The position numbers were made by a program, and so were the translations under genes. Below, piece by piece: positions 42,131 through 50,925 of a stretch of 64,000 nucleotides of DNA. Position 1 is the stretch's first letter, and each line of letters opens with the position of its first letter. The notes under the pieces were generated by a model. That model did no database searches, was not told where the DNA came from, and saw nothing but the letters and a program-made list of their open reading frames with translations. Source of the DNA: Sphingobacterium nematocida (GTDB lineage Bacteria > Bacteroidota > Bacteroidia > Sphingobacteriales > Sphingobacteriaceae). Location of the stretch: positions 1 through 64,000 of the forward strand of contig NZ_FUZF01000001.1 in the NCBI RefSeq assembly GCF_900168125.1, given 5' to 3'.

Positions 42131-42823
42131 ATGAACTTTTATTTTTCAGCTCTTTTTTTTGTAAGTAGCTTGACGTTTTCATCTTCTTCCTTTGCTCAAT
42201 CGGAAAATCTCTTCAATGGCAAAGATTTAAAAGGATGGCATATTGATGTTCCAGATATGGACAAAAATAGGGATTTGAAAAGTCCTTTTCTGGTTAGAAA
42301 TGGAATGCTAGTAAGTATGGGAACGCCAAATGGTCATATCATAACTGATAAGTCGTATAAAAATTACAGTCTGACTGTTGAATACCGCTTTGCTGGAAAG
42401 CCTGGGAATTGTGGTGTACTGGTACATGCTTCTACTCCCCGTGCTCTTTATGGGATGTTCCCAAAATCTATTGAGGTACAGATGATGCATGAAAATGCGG
42501 GAGATTTTTGGTGTATTGTAGAGGATATTAAAGTGCCAAATATGCTGGAGCGCCGTGGTGAAGAAGCTGAATGGGGTATTACAGAGGGTAAAAAACGAAG
42601 AATACTGAATCTTACCGATCATTCGGAGAAGCCACTTGGGGAGTGGAATAGTATGCGGATTGAATGCTTAGACCGGATTATTAAGGTGTGGGTAAATGGC
42701 GACCTTGTAAATGAGGGTTACGACTGTACCGCGAGTAACGGACAGATTGCCCTACAAGCTGAAGGTGCTGAAGTTGAATTCCGTAAGGTTGTATTAACGC
42801 CGATAACTCGCATATCCAGATAG
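42131..42823 (+). CDS. Secreted DUF1080 (3-keto-disaccharide hydrolase-like) protein
   Basis: 230 residues with a signal peptide (MNFYFSALFFVSSLTFSSSS, cleavage after FAQ). The mature protein is one DUF1080/3-keto-disaccharide-hydrolase domain: LFNGKDLKGWHIDV, ITDKSYKNYSLTVEYRF, GNCGVLVHAS, IEVQMMHENAGDFW, and WNSMRIECLDRIIKVWVNGD, ending GQIALQAEGAEVEFRKV. Such beta-sandwich enzymes act on oxidised sugars. It stands upstream of an SnoaL-like gene and near a sulfatase, which fits carbohydrate metabolism. Confidence 0.88.
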   Translation: MNFYFSALFFVSSLTFSSSSFAQSENLFNGKDLKGWHIDVPDMDKNRDLKSPFLVRNGMLVSMGTPNGHIITDKSYKNYSLTVEYRFAGKPGNCGVLVHASTPRALYGMFPKSIEVQMMHENAGDFWCIVEDIKVPNMLERRGEEAEWGITEGKKRRILNLTDHSEKPLGEWNSMRIECLDRIIKVWVNGDLVNEGYDCTASNGQIALQAEGAEVEFRKVVLTPITRISR

Positions 42824-42835
42824 AAGCTCTACGAG

Positions 42836-42873
42836 AACCGTTTCCTCTTAATAGTTAATAAGGAGAAACGGTT
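42836..42873 (+). terminator. Hairpin between DUF1080 and SnoaL-like genes
   Basis: aaccgtttc (42836-42844) pairs exactly with gaaacggtt (42865-42873). The T-run after it is weak (gaattaa), so attenuation or termination is uncertain. Confidence 0.5.
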
Positions 42874-42893
42874 GAATTAACCAATCTAAAGTT

Positions 42894-43274
42894 ATGAAAA
42901 ACACAATGACAAAAGATGAAATCTTAGATTTAGAGAATAGACTCTACATAGCTATTAAAGCAAGTAATATCCAGTCGCTTGACGAATTGCTACATGAAGA
43001 TTTACTTTTTGTATCTCCAAATGGGGAGGTAATAACCAAAGAAATAGATTTAAATACCTATCGCGATGGCGCATTAAAGATACACGAACTCCTTCCTAAG
43101 ATTGAGAATCTAAATATTATTGATAATGTAGCCGTTATTACACTGACCATAGAGTTAAAAGGAGAATACAATACAGCACCTTTCGAAGCTAAATATCGTT
43201 ATATCCGATTTTGGAAGGAGTTTCCAGAAGGAATTAAAGTCATTGGTGGCAGTGGAGTTCAACTGGCAATTTAA
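42894..43274 (+). CDS. SnoaL/DUF4440-like protein
   Basis: 126 residues, cytosolic: DEILDLENRLYIAIKASNIQ, LDELLHEDLLFVSPNGEV, then beta strands VAVITLTIELKGEYNT and YRYIRFWKEFPEGIKVIGGS. This is the NTF2-like fold of DUF4440/SnoaL-type proteins, whose members bind or convert small molecules. The gene sits directly before decayed sulfatase sequence, whose ORF overlaps its end by 32 bases in another frame. Confidence 0.75.
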   Translation: MKNTMTKDEILDLENRLYIAIKASNIQSLDELLHEDLLFVSPNGEVITKEIDLNTYRDGALKIHELLPKIENLNIIDNVAVITLTIELKGEYNTAPFEAKYRYIRFWKEFPEGIKVIGGSGVQLAI

Positions 43275-43281
43275 AATTCAA

Positions 43282-43530
43282 TCTAAAACGATGGCAGATA
43301 TCTGGGAGGACAGGGCTATTATCGCGCGTTGGTCTAAACACATTCTGTCGGGCGCAAAATCGGATCTTCCTAGTGTTCAATATGATCTGATGGCCACTCT
43401 TGCTGAATTAACCGGGGCGAAGGTGCCTGTCACGGATGGTATCTCGTTCTTACCTACGCTACCGCGTAAATCGGACAAGCAGACTCTACAATCTTGAAAA
43501 TGTACAGACCGATCCATTTAAATATTGCCT
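43282..43530 (+). pseudogene. Decayed sulfatase fragment
   Basis: After the SnoaL-like gene, SKHILSGAKSDLPSVQYDLM and ATLAELTGAKVPVTDGISFLP read as the C-terminal part of an arylsulfatase (the D-L-x-P-T-L-x-E-x-A-G block). The frame is broken after PRKSDKQ; another frame continues as RLYNLENVQTDPFK, the later sulfatase D-L-x-N-P-x-E-like segment. The catalytic N-terminal half is missing. It faces the intact sulfatase gene on the other strand and may be the remains of a second enzyme. Confidence 0.6.
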
Positions 43531-45119
43531 TATCTTTTAGAAACCGGTAAGAAATGACAATCGTTTGTGGCGGAATCATTATATTTCAATCGAGTTTCTT
43601 TTAGTTTCTCATGCATTTGCTTGCGCACCTGTGCATAATCTGGGTGATGGTATATATTGTTTAGTTCCTGGGGATCTTTTTCTAGATCATAAAGTTCCCA
43701 TTCGTCTACATCATAATAGAAATGAATCAATTTATATCGCTGTGTTCGTATACCATAATGCCGCTTTACCATGTGTATAGAAGGGTACTCATAATAGGTG
43801 TAATAAACAACATCACGCCAGCTGTTGGTGCGGCCATTAAGCAGGCCGCGAAATGACTCTCCTTGCATATCTTCGGGTGCCTTGATCCCAGCATAATCTA
43901 ACAATGTGGGGGCAAAATCAAGATTTTGTACCAATGCGTCTGAAGATTGCCCTGGTTTTATTTCGGCTGGATAGCGTATAAGTAGAGGTGTACGTAGCGA
44001 TTCTTCATACATAAAGCGCTTGTCGTACCAACCGTGTTCGCCCAGGTAGAAGCCTTGATCTGAAGTATAGACTACAATAGTATTTTCATCCAATCCGTTT
44101 TCCTTTAAAAAATCTAACAGGCGCCCTACCCCATCATCGACCGCTGCTACCGTACCCAAATAATCCTGCATATAACGTTGGTATCGCCAACGCATTAGAC
44201 TGCTATCCGACATCTGTCTGTAACTTGCCTTAAAGTCGGCCATAATCGGATTGTACACAGAATCCCACCTCGCTCGCTCGTCTGGTGCCATTCGTCCCAG
44301 ATTATTGTTAAATGCGGCTTTGTCCCAAGATAGGTATTCCTTAATGCCCAGTTCGTCCATCATCGCGGGCGGAACCTTGTTGTCTCCCGCCCAGTTCATG
44401 TGTTTAAGGATGTTCATCTCGGCTGTTTTGGCTGCGACTCCTCGACCTTCGTAATTATCAAAGAGAGTTGCCGGTTCTTTATAGGTTCTTGAAGTGTATT
44501 CTTTAATATGACGCAACGCGGGAAGCCATTCGCGATGAGGGGCCTTCTGATGATACAATACACAAAATGGTTTAGCTGTATCTCTATTGGCTATCCAATC
44601 TAATGTCATGTCTGTGGTGAGGTCTGTAACATATCCTTCGACCTGCTTTTTTGTCCCGTTAATTATAAAATTTGGATTGTAATACTCGCCCTGATCGATA
44701 AGTACCGCAGAATAATCAAATCCCTGAGGTAGTCCATCCATATGAATTTTACCTATAAGTGCTGTTTGATAGCCGCTAGTTTGCAGAATCTTAGCAAAAT
44801 TATTTTGATTCCAATCGAATGTAGCTTCATTATCGATCTTGCCATTTACATAACTATGTTTGCCCGTTAGCAATACGGCCCTACTGGGTGCGCATAGTGA
44901 ATTGGTGACAGTAGCGCGTGTAAACAGTGCACCTTCGATGGCCAATCGATCAATATGTGGGGTATGGTTGAGCCCATGTCCATATGCACTTACGGCTTGA
45001 TAGCCGTGATCGTCGCTCATTATATAAACAATATTTGGTCTCTTTCGCTGCGATTGTGCAGAGACGACAGTGTTCGCTATCACTAGAAGCAATATTATCA
45101 GTAGCTTATCTGTATTCAT
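43530..45119 (-). CDS. Secreted sulfatase (S1 family)
   Basis: 529 residues from the inner Met (MNTDKLLIILLLVIANTVVS), giving a clean signal peptide; the ATG 36 bases upstream is less likely. It needs a formylglycine maturation: C-A-P-S-R at about residue 76-80, the C-x-P-S-R motif. Metal and substrate motifs are intact: IVYIMSDDHGY, LIGKIHMDG, QKAPHREW, VVYTSDQGFYLGEHGWYDKR. It hydrolyses sulfate esters, probably of polysaccharides, outside the cytoplasm. It closes the carbohydrate region, next to a decayed sulfatase fragment. Confidence 0.92.
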   Translation of the reverse strand: MNTDKLLIILLLVIANTVVSAQSQRKRPNIVYIMSDDHGYQAVSAYGHGLNHTPHIDRLAIEGALFTRATVTNSLCAPSRAVLLTGKHSYVNGKIDNEATFDWNQNNFAKILQTSGYQTALIGKIHMDGLPQGFDYSAVLIDQGEYYNPNFIINGTKKQVEGYVTDLTTDMTLDWIANRDTAKPFCVLYHQKAPHREWLPALRHIKEYTSRTYKEPATLFDNYEGRGVAAKTAEMNILKHMNWAGDNKVPPAMMDELGIKEYLSWDKAAFNNNLGRMAPDERARWDSVYNPIMADFKASYRQMSDSSLMRWRYQRYMQDYLGTVAAVDDGVGRLLDFLKENGLDENTIVVYTSDQGFYLGEHGWYDKRFMYEESLRTPLLIRYPAEIKPGQSSDALVQNLDFAPTLLDYAGIKAPEDMQGESFRGLLNGRTNSWRDVVYYTYYEYPSIHMVKRHYGIRTQRYKLIHFYYDVDEWELYDLEKDPQELNNIYHHPDYAQVRKQMHEKLKETRLKYNDSATNDCHFLPVSKR

Positions 45120-45501
45120 AATTATTGGTGTCGTGTTATGATGATCACCCCTCACCTAATTCTTAGCACTACCCTTTGGTAAGCTATGGAATCTCACAAG
45201 GTTAAGCAAAGCCCCTCATAAGAGCATTGTTTTTTGTCAACTCTAATATAAAGATTCTCTCTTATTGTGTCATTATAAAACTTAGATATAATGATGAAGC
45301 TGGAAAATAGGATTTGAGGAATGGCATATGAGCTTAGCGTGATTATAAGTTAAATGTAACATCATAAATATAGTTATGTTAAATAGAAGGTTGCTGTGAT
45401 TGGATCAGATCAAACTATATCCTCTAATAATTATGTAAGAAGCATTGATTTAAAAACAAAGGGTTGTGCAGATCTTATCCTGCACAACCTCAACCGTATA
45501 G
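45120..45501 (-). other. Intergenic region between sulfatase and MutS2-like gene
   Basis: About 380 bases without a gene. It contains the terminator of the MutS2-like gene at 45462-45489 and the sulfatase promoter area. A/T-rich sequence with many short repeats of ttata type; no other element stands out. Confidence 0.4.
45458..45489 (-). terminator. Terminator of the MutS2-like gene
   Basis: ggttgtgcag (45462-45471) pairs with ctgcacaacc (45480-45489). Read on the minus strand it is followed by ctttgttttta. It lies 13 bases after the gene's stop. Confidence 0.8.
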
Positions 45502-47394
45502 CTATCGGACGACCTGCAATTTGTCTACTGCCATCTTCGTTTTTAGCGTACCGAAAACAACTGTAGCACGGCGTCCAGATATCTCTAAAATGGTCCCTAC
45601 CACGGTCTGACCTACCATAGTTACTTTATCCCCTACGGTCAAACTGACATCCAGCGATTCAGCTGACCTTGAAGGTTCTATCTGAAGCATTGTTAGTTCT
45701 GAAGTTAATTCCCTTTGCGATTTACTTTCTGTTATCTCCTTACCCCTATTCTCCCAATATAACTTGTCTCGGGCTATGGCTTGTAAAAACTCATCTATGT
45801 TAACAAACTCCTTTCCTATTTTATTGGAGGCCTCAACAATAATAGTCTCTTCTAAACCTATGCGTCTAGCTACTTCGATCGCAAATGAACTTCCTGGAGT
45901 ACCGATAGAAAGCTTGTACATCGGTCGGTTATTCTCCGAATCGTAAAGCATAGCGCCATTGATAACACCCGCTGTCCTATAGGCAAAGTGTTTAAGGTTT
46001 TGAAAATGGGTTGTGATCAAACCGAAGCTTTTCTTGCTATTGAATCGATCAAGTAATGTCTCGGCTATCGCTCCGCCTATCTGCGGCTCGGTGCCCCCTC
46101 CAAACTCGTCAATGAGCATCAGTGTCTTATCGTTATGATTTTCAACAAAAAACTTCATATTTCGTAAATGTGAAGTATAGGTACTCAAACTATTCTCTAC
46201 ACTTTGCCCATCGCCTATATCCATAAAGAGACGGTGGAATATACCTGCTTTAGACTCTGGGGCTACTGGAATCAATAAGCCACACTGGAGCATGTATTGT
46301 AATAATGCAACGGTCTTGAGACAAAGTGATTTTCCGCCAGCATTCACTCCGGAGACAACCAAAATCCTGTCCGTGGGTGTAAGTTGTATATCTAATGGGC
46401 GGGCTTGCATATTCTGTTGACGTAGCGTGATCTCCAACAAGGGATGAACGGCTCTCTCCCACTCGACTTGTTGCCTGTTTTCGAACAAAGGCATTGTTGC
46501 GTTAATCTTAGAGGCGAACAACGCTTTGGCGCGAATAAAATCGATCTCCGCCATGAAATCATAGGAAACCAAAATGTCATCGATATCTGGTCTAATGAAG
46601 TTGGTAAATTCGTTCAATATATATATAACTTCCCGGCGCTCATCATTCTCTAGCTGTCGGAGACGACTTGACGCTTGGACCACCGCTTCTGGCTCGATAA
46701 AGAACGTGCGACCACTTCCTGAACTGTCGCGGACAATACCTTTAATCTTTTTCTTGTTTGTAGCGGTAACCGGAATAAGGTAATACCCTCCTCGAACATC
46801 AGCCTGCACATCTCTATCTACTATTCCCTGCTTCTGGGCTTGCCGCAGTGCTGTAGTCATAGCTTTGACAATGTCCTTTTCGGCCTCTATCTTGCCTTTA
46901 CGGATCGTAGATAGAAGCTTGGAGGCATTGTCTTTTATTTGATTGGATTTGTCTAGAATAGAGTTGGCTCTTTCAACTACGACCGAAAACAGTTTTACAT
47001 CCTTTCCTAACTTACTGAGCATAGGATATTTTAGTCGTTCATTCTCATTTTCTTGTTCACTTAAGAAATCAACAATGCGAATTATGGTTTCTAACGAGTC
47101 CGCCAAAAGTGAGATATCTTTTTCGGATAACCAAGCGCTGCTGTCTTTCTCAACTTGCTGTAAATCCGCTCGAATGTCAAGAAAGTAATCTGTAGGGAAG
47201 CTCTCCTTCATAGCGACAATCTGTAAAAATTCACTGGTACAGATCAATGCGTTTGAAATCTTGTTAAAATCTGTGGAAAAGAACATTGAATCTACTTTCT
47301 CTATGCCTAAGGGACTTAAGCAGTATTCTCTGAGATAATGTCTAATCGTATCGAAATCTATTTTTTGTTCGAAGTTTTCCGGATAAATATTCAT
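45502..47394 (-). CDS. MutS2-like protein lacking the Smr nuclease domain
   Basis: About 630 residues from the ATG at 47394 (MNIYPENFEQKIDF). A MutS2-type helical clamp region leads to the ABC ATPase domain: Walker A SGVNAGGKSLCLK, signature and Walker B LMLIDEFGGGTEPQIGGAI, and the conserved TTHFQNLK. A short KOW-like end follows (VGDKVTMVGQTVVGTILEIS), then the protein stops. MutS2 proteins normally carry a further C-terminal Smr nuclease domain of about 80 residues, absent here, so this is a shortened member that may bind branched DNA or stalled ribosomes without cutting. The terminator at 45462 follows at once, so the lack of Smr is a natural 3' end. No partner gene. Confidence 0.8.
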   Translation of the reverse strand: MNIYPENFEQKIDFDTIRHYLREYCLSPLGIEKVDSMFFSTDFNKISNALICTSEFLQIVAMKESFPTDYFLDIRADLQQVEKDSSAWLSEKDISLLADSLETIIRIVDFLSEQENENERLKYPMLSKLGKDVKLFSVVVERANSILDKSNQIKDNASKLLSTIRKGKIEAEKDIVKAMTTALRQAQKQGIVDRDVQADVRGGYYLIPVTATNKKKIKGIVRDSSGSGRTFFIEPEAVVQASSRLRQLENDERREVIYILNEFTNFIRPDIDDILVSYDFMAEIDFIRAKALFASKINATMPLFENRQQVEWERAVHPLLEITLRQQNMQARPLDIQLTPTDRILVVSGVNAGGKSLCLKTVALLQYMLQCGLLIPVAPESKAGIFHRLFMDIGDGQSVENSLSTYTSHLRNMKFFVENHNDKTLMLIDEFGGGTEPQIGGAIAETLLDRFNSKKSFGLITTHFQNLKHFAYRTAGVINGAMLYDSENNRPMYKLSIGTPGSSFAIEVARRIGLEETIIVEASNKIGKEFVNIDEFLQAIARDKLYWENRGKEITESKSQRELTSELTMLQIEPSRSAESLDVSLTVGDKVTMVGQTVVGTILEISGRRATVVFGTLKTKMAVDKLQVVR

Positions 47395-47725
47395 TTCAAA
47401 AAAATGACGCAAATAGTGTATCTAACGGTTCGAAACATACCGATAGAACAGTATCTGCCTGTTAAAAAATAATTGTAAAAACTGAAACTGAATTTTTTCC
47501 ATATCCAACCTATGTACTGCTACTTAAGAGCGGCACACGGCTTCTCGCGGGAAGGAAAAGCAAAATTGCGATATGGTATTTATACGGAAAGAAAAGACAT
47601 TTTGTTGTGTATTTCTAATTATTGACAAATATAGATTTTTATTCCCGAAAAGCTAATGATAACAAATAGTATCCATGCAATATCGCGCTATCGGATGTCG
47701 CATGTTCGTAGAAGTTATTCGGAAT

Positions 47726-47756
47726 TTTGGTTGTCGCGAGTGTTAGTCTATCTTTG
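47726..47756 (+). promoter_or_regulatory. Promoter of xpt
   Basis: TTTG (47726-47729), a 19-base spacer, then TATCTTTG (47749-47756) is a complete Bacteroidota housekeeping promoter (TTTG-N19-TAnnTTTG). It sits 19 bases before ATG 47776, so upstream in-frame ATGs at 47656 and later cannot be the start. Confidence 0.85.
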
Positions 47757-47775
47757 CAATCAAATATTTTTTGAG

Positions 47776-48348
47776 ATGAAATTGTTAAAAGACCGTATAC
47801 TGAAGGATGGTAAAAGCTTTGATGGTGGAATTCTAAAGGTAGATAGCTTTATTAACCATCAGATGGATCCCATATTAATGAAATCAATAGGCGTTGAATT
47901 TGTACGTCGCTTTGGGCATTTACCCATCAATAAGATTGTAACGATTGAAGCGAGCGGAATTGCTCCTGCGATCATGTTGGGCTACCTTTTAGAACTACCC
48001 GTGGTGTTTGTTAAAAAGGCTATTCCTAAGACTATGGAAAATATGCTGACTTCCTCGGTGTACTCTTATACCAAAGATAAAACCTATGATATCTGTGTAA
48101 GTCGTGATTTTTTGACAGCTGATGATCAAGTGGTTTTTATTGATGATTTTTTGGCCAATGGCAACGCCGCTATGGGGGTATATGAACTGGTGCAAAAGGC
48201 TGGTGCTCGTTTGCTGGGAATGGGATTTATTATTGAAAAATCATTTCAGCAAGGACATGAACGTTTACTTGAGTTAGGTATACCGATTGAATCTCTTGCA
48301 CGGATCAAAAACTTAGGCGACCATAAAGTTGAATTTGAGGAGGGTTAA
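47776..48348 (+). CDS. xpt: Xanthine phosphoribosyltransferase
   Basis: 190 residues from ATG 47776, the start fixed by the promoter at 47726-47756. It converts xanthine and PRPP to XMP in purine salvage. The PRTase fold shows [20 protein letters not shown] at the start, [17 protein letters not shown], and the PRPP loop [16 protein letters not shown] (the D-D-x-x-x-x-G block). It is cytosolic. It is a single gene. No purine riboswitch is evident in the short leader. Length is as usual. Confidence 0.92.
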   Translation: MKLLKDRILKDGKSFDGGILKVDSFINHQMDPILMKSIGVEFVRRFGHLPINKIVTIEASGIAPAIMLGYLLELPVVFVKKAIPKTMENMLTSSVYSYTKDKTYDICVSRDFLTADDQVVFIDDFLANGNAAMGVYELVQKAGARLLGMGFIIEKSFQQGHERLLELGIPIESLARIKNLGDHKVEFEEG

Positions 48349-48435
48349 ATATTAAAAACAGTTGAAGACTATGGCATGTTACTCAACTAAAACTTTCATG
48401 ATCTGCCAACTGACGGATCACCAACAGACACTTCC

Positions 48436-48465
48436 GAAAAAATGGGGACTCTTTTTGAGTCCCCA
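48436..48465 (-). terminator. Terminator of the thioredoxin gene (minus strand)
   Basis: tggggactc (48443-48451) is the exact complement of gagtcccca (48457-48465). On the minus strand ttttttcgg follows. It lies 20 bases after the stop of the 48485 gene. Confidence 0.85.
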
Positions 48466-48484
48466 CATGGAATAGCAGTCTGTA

Positions 48485-49639
48485 CTACAACAATTCCTTA
48501 AGCTTCTTTTCGAGACTATCGCCATGAAGGTTTTTCGCAACGATTTTTCCTTGGGGATCAATCAGAAAATTCTGTGGAATAGCTTTAATACCGTACATAG
48601 CGGCCACCTCTGACTTCCAACCTGTCAAATCACTTACATGATGCCAAGGCAATCCATCTTTTTCGATAGCATTAAGCCAGTCTTGCTTCTTGCCTTCTCT
48701 ATCTAATGACACCCCCAAAATGGTGAAATTTTTATCCTTAAACGTATTATAAGCTTTTACCAGATTGGGATTGTCGGCGCGACATGGTCCACACCAAGAT
48801 GCCCAAAAATCTACCAAAACGTATTTGCCTTTAAAATCCGCCAATTGGATTGGATTTCCCTCGGTATCGGGCTGTGTAAATAATGGTGCCTGCTTACCTA
48901 TTCCCACACGCTTTGCTATCGAGATACCCGAGGCTAGCTCCTGTCCTTCCTTACTGCCCTGTAATTCGGCTGAAAGAGCTTGGAATAAGGGCTCGATGTA
49001 ATCGGTATCAATATCGTAGCCAGCGAGTTCTTTAAGTGCAAGAACACTGAAATAGGATTTCGTATTTTGTCTAATGTAAGCTTCTTTAGCCTTTGCTTTC
49101 TCCGCTTGCAATTGATGTAGCGCATCATTCACTTTTTGCAGTTCTATTTGCCCCTGCTCTTTCGTACTGTAAAGAGCGGAACGTCTCCCCATCAGTTCCT
49201 CAATCTGTACATCCAGAGTCTTCATGGCTGTCCTGTAGTGGGCAAAGGCAGTCTGAATTGCGGAACCTTTGATCTCCGCTTCAGAAATAGACGCATTGAA
49301 GCTTACTGTTGTATTTCCCTTGTCAACATACAGATCTATCTTATCCAGTCGTTTAGTGCGATTACGGCTAAAAAATGATGCACCGTCTGGAGAATAATAA
49401 AGATTGACCTGACTCGCTTCGTTTATTTTACCTTTATAGTTCTGTGCCTTGCCATTAAAAACCACAGAATCCAATACCAACTTTTGATCCACAAAATAGC
49501 GGACAAAAACTTTGGCTGTCTTTGGGACTTCTTTACCAGGCTTAAGCTTTAACGTGAAATCATGCTCCTGTGCAGTCAACTGAGTTACAGCTACCCCACT
49601 TAGTAATAGACCACATAATATGCTTTTCATTGCTTTCAT
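48485..49639 (-). CDS. TlpA-type thioredoxin-fold protein, exported
   Basis: 384 residues with a signal peptide (ILCGLLLSGVAVTQLTAQ). A DUF4369-like N-terminal beta region and a coiled-coil spacer precede a TlpA/AhpC-TSA domain (from about 248) with the redox motif WCGPC at residues 282-286 and the cis-Pro segment KAIPQNFLI. It is a periplasmic thiol-disulfide protein. It is the last gene of a five-gene set after SusC/SusD and the second thioredoxin-fold gene, and is closed by the terminator at 48443. Many such proteins accompany SusC/SusD systems in this group; their partner disulfides are unknown. Confidence 0.9.
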   Translation of the reverse strand: MKAMKSILCGLLLSGVAVTQLTAQEHDFTLKLKPGKEVPKTAKVFVRYFVDQKLVLDSVVFNGKAQNYKGKINEASQVNLYYSPDGASFFSRNRTKRLDKIDLYVDKGNTTVSFNASISEAEIKGSAIQTAFAHYRTAMKTLDVQIEELMGRRSALYSTKEQGQIELQKVNDALHQLQAEKAKAKEAYIRQNTKSYFSVLALKELAGYDIDTDYIEPLFQALSAELQGSKEGQELASGISIAKRVGIGKQAPLFTQPDTEGNPIQLADFKGKYVLVDFWASWCGPCRADNPNLVKAYNTFKDKNFTILGVSLDREGKKQDWLNAIEKDGLPWHHVSDLTGWKSEVAAMYGIKAIPQNFLIDPQGKIVAKNLHGDSLEKKLKELL

Positions 49640-49657
49640 ATTCTTCGTTTCTTTAAG

Positions 49658-50851
49658 TTATAGTGCCTGTGCACGGGCCAGGAGTGTATCCGCTATCTTG
49701 ATAATCTTTGAAGTTTCTAACTCGGCCAATGCCCGTGCTGCCTCTGCCGCCTTGACCGCTTCTTTCTTCTTTTTAAGGGTTATACAGATTTCGGCAAACG
49801 TACCTTGATTGGAATAGGAATTCTCATTCAACTGAACAGCCTTTTTGGCAAGCTTATAGCATTGTTGTAAACGTGCTTTTGACGGTGCGACATCCCGCTT
49901 TACACCAGCATATCTGCGTCCGATAAAGCTTAACCGCTCATCGTTATCTTTCAAAATTCCCTTACTCAACTTGTCGGTAAGCTTGACAAATTCTTTATCG
50001 GTACCGTACTCGGCTACCCATTCTATCTCAAACAATGCAGCATCAACCTGATTCGCTTCGTCCGATTTATTTGAAAAATAAGCTAATCCTTCTTTAAACT
50101 GTGTCTCGTCCTTAGTGCGGATATAATCATACATTGCATATTTCATCAACTGCGTTTCTTTCTTCTCAAATGCTTCAGCAGATATGATTCCTTTAAAATA
50201 AGGACGATTGTCCATAAAGAATTTACCGTACTTATCTTTCTGACTTTGACCAAAAAGCTCGATAACATTCCAACCTTCAGCAGATTTCAAAAAAGAGGGA
50301 TCAGCGATACCATCTAATGCTTCCTTGGCCTCTTGTGCAGAAGCCGGATCTACCTTAGTCATCGTCGTAATATACGCGGCTAGAAAACTAGGACTACGTT
50401 CCCCTGCATCATAACGGGCGCGGATTGTCGGAATCTGAAAATTGGGATCCAAGGCACGTTTACCTTCATTGATAAATTCTTGCATCTCCATTCGAGATTG
50501 AGAACGGTACAAAAGCTTGCCATCACTATCGATAAACAAATAAGTAGGAAAACTACGAATGTTGTACTGTTTTGCAACATCTACGCCCTCTCCGACTTCA
50601 CAATCAAATTTGGTATTGATAAAGTTAGCATTATAAAACTGCGCTGCTTCGGTTTGATTAAAGACATTGCCCTCCATCCACTTACACGGTGCACACCAAG
50701 AGGTATAACCATCTATAAATATTAACTTACCGCTTGCTTTGGCCTGCGCCTTAGCTTCAGCTAAGGAAATTTTCTGAAAATTGATAGCTTCTTGGGCCTG
50801 TACAATTGTACAAGCCACAAGGAAAACTAAACTAAATATAATACGGTTCAT
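49658..50851 (-). CDS. Exported thioredoxin-fold protein with helical extension
   Basis: 397 residues with a signal peptide (IIFSLVFLVACTIVQAQ). The thioredoxin fold begins at once, with the active site WCAPC at residues 52-56, followed by FPTYLFIDSDG (the cis-Pro region). After about residue 140 the protein is helical and TPR-like (AGVKRDVAPSKARLQQCYKL, NSYSNQGTFAEICITLKKKK). It is likely periplasmic. It lies between SusD and the TlpA gene (19-base gap to the latter), and so is part of the same transcript as the nutrient-uptake genes. Specific partners are unknown. Confidence 0.87.
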   Translation of the reverse strand: MNRIIFSLVFLVACTIVQAQEAINFQKISLAEAKAQAKASGKLIFIDGYTSWCAPCKWMEGNVFNQTEAAQFYNANFINTKFDCEVGEGVDVAKQYNIRSFPTYLFIDSDGKLLYRSQSRMEMQEFINEGKRALDPNFQIPTIRARYDAGERSPSFLAAYITTMTKVDPASAQEAKEALDGIADPSFLKSAEGWNVIELFGQSQKDKYGKFFMDNRPYFKGIISAEAFEKKETQLMKYAMYDYIRTKDETQFKEGLAYFSNKSDEANQVDAALFEIEWVAEYGTDKEFVKLTDKLSKGILKDNDERLSFIGRRYAGVKRDVAPSKARLQQCYKLAKKAVQLNENSYSNQGTFAEICITLKKKKEAVKAAEAARALAELETSKIIKIADTLLARAQAL

Positions 50852-50925
50852 AGGTATTAATTTTCTTTTTAAAAGTTTAAGGCGTATTACCTTGGCTCGA
50901 TCTGCAGGGTAATACGCCTTTGGAT

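Noticed and set aside
47566..47776. Purine riboswitch before xpt
   Set aside because: No three-way-junction pattern is visible, and the leader after the promoter at 47749 is under 20 bases, too short for a riboswitch.
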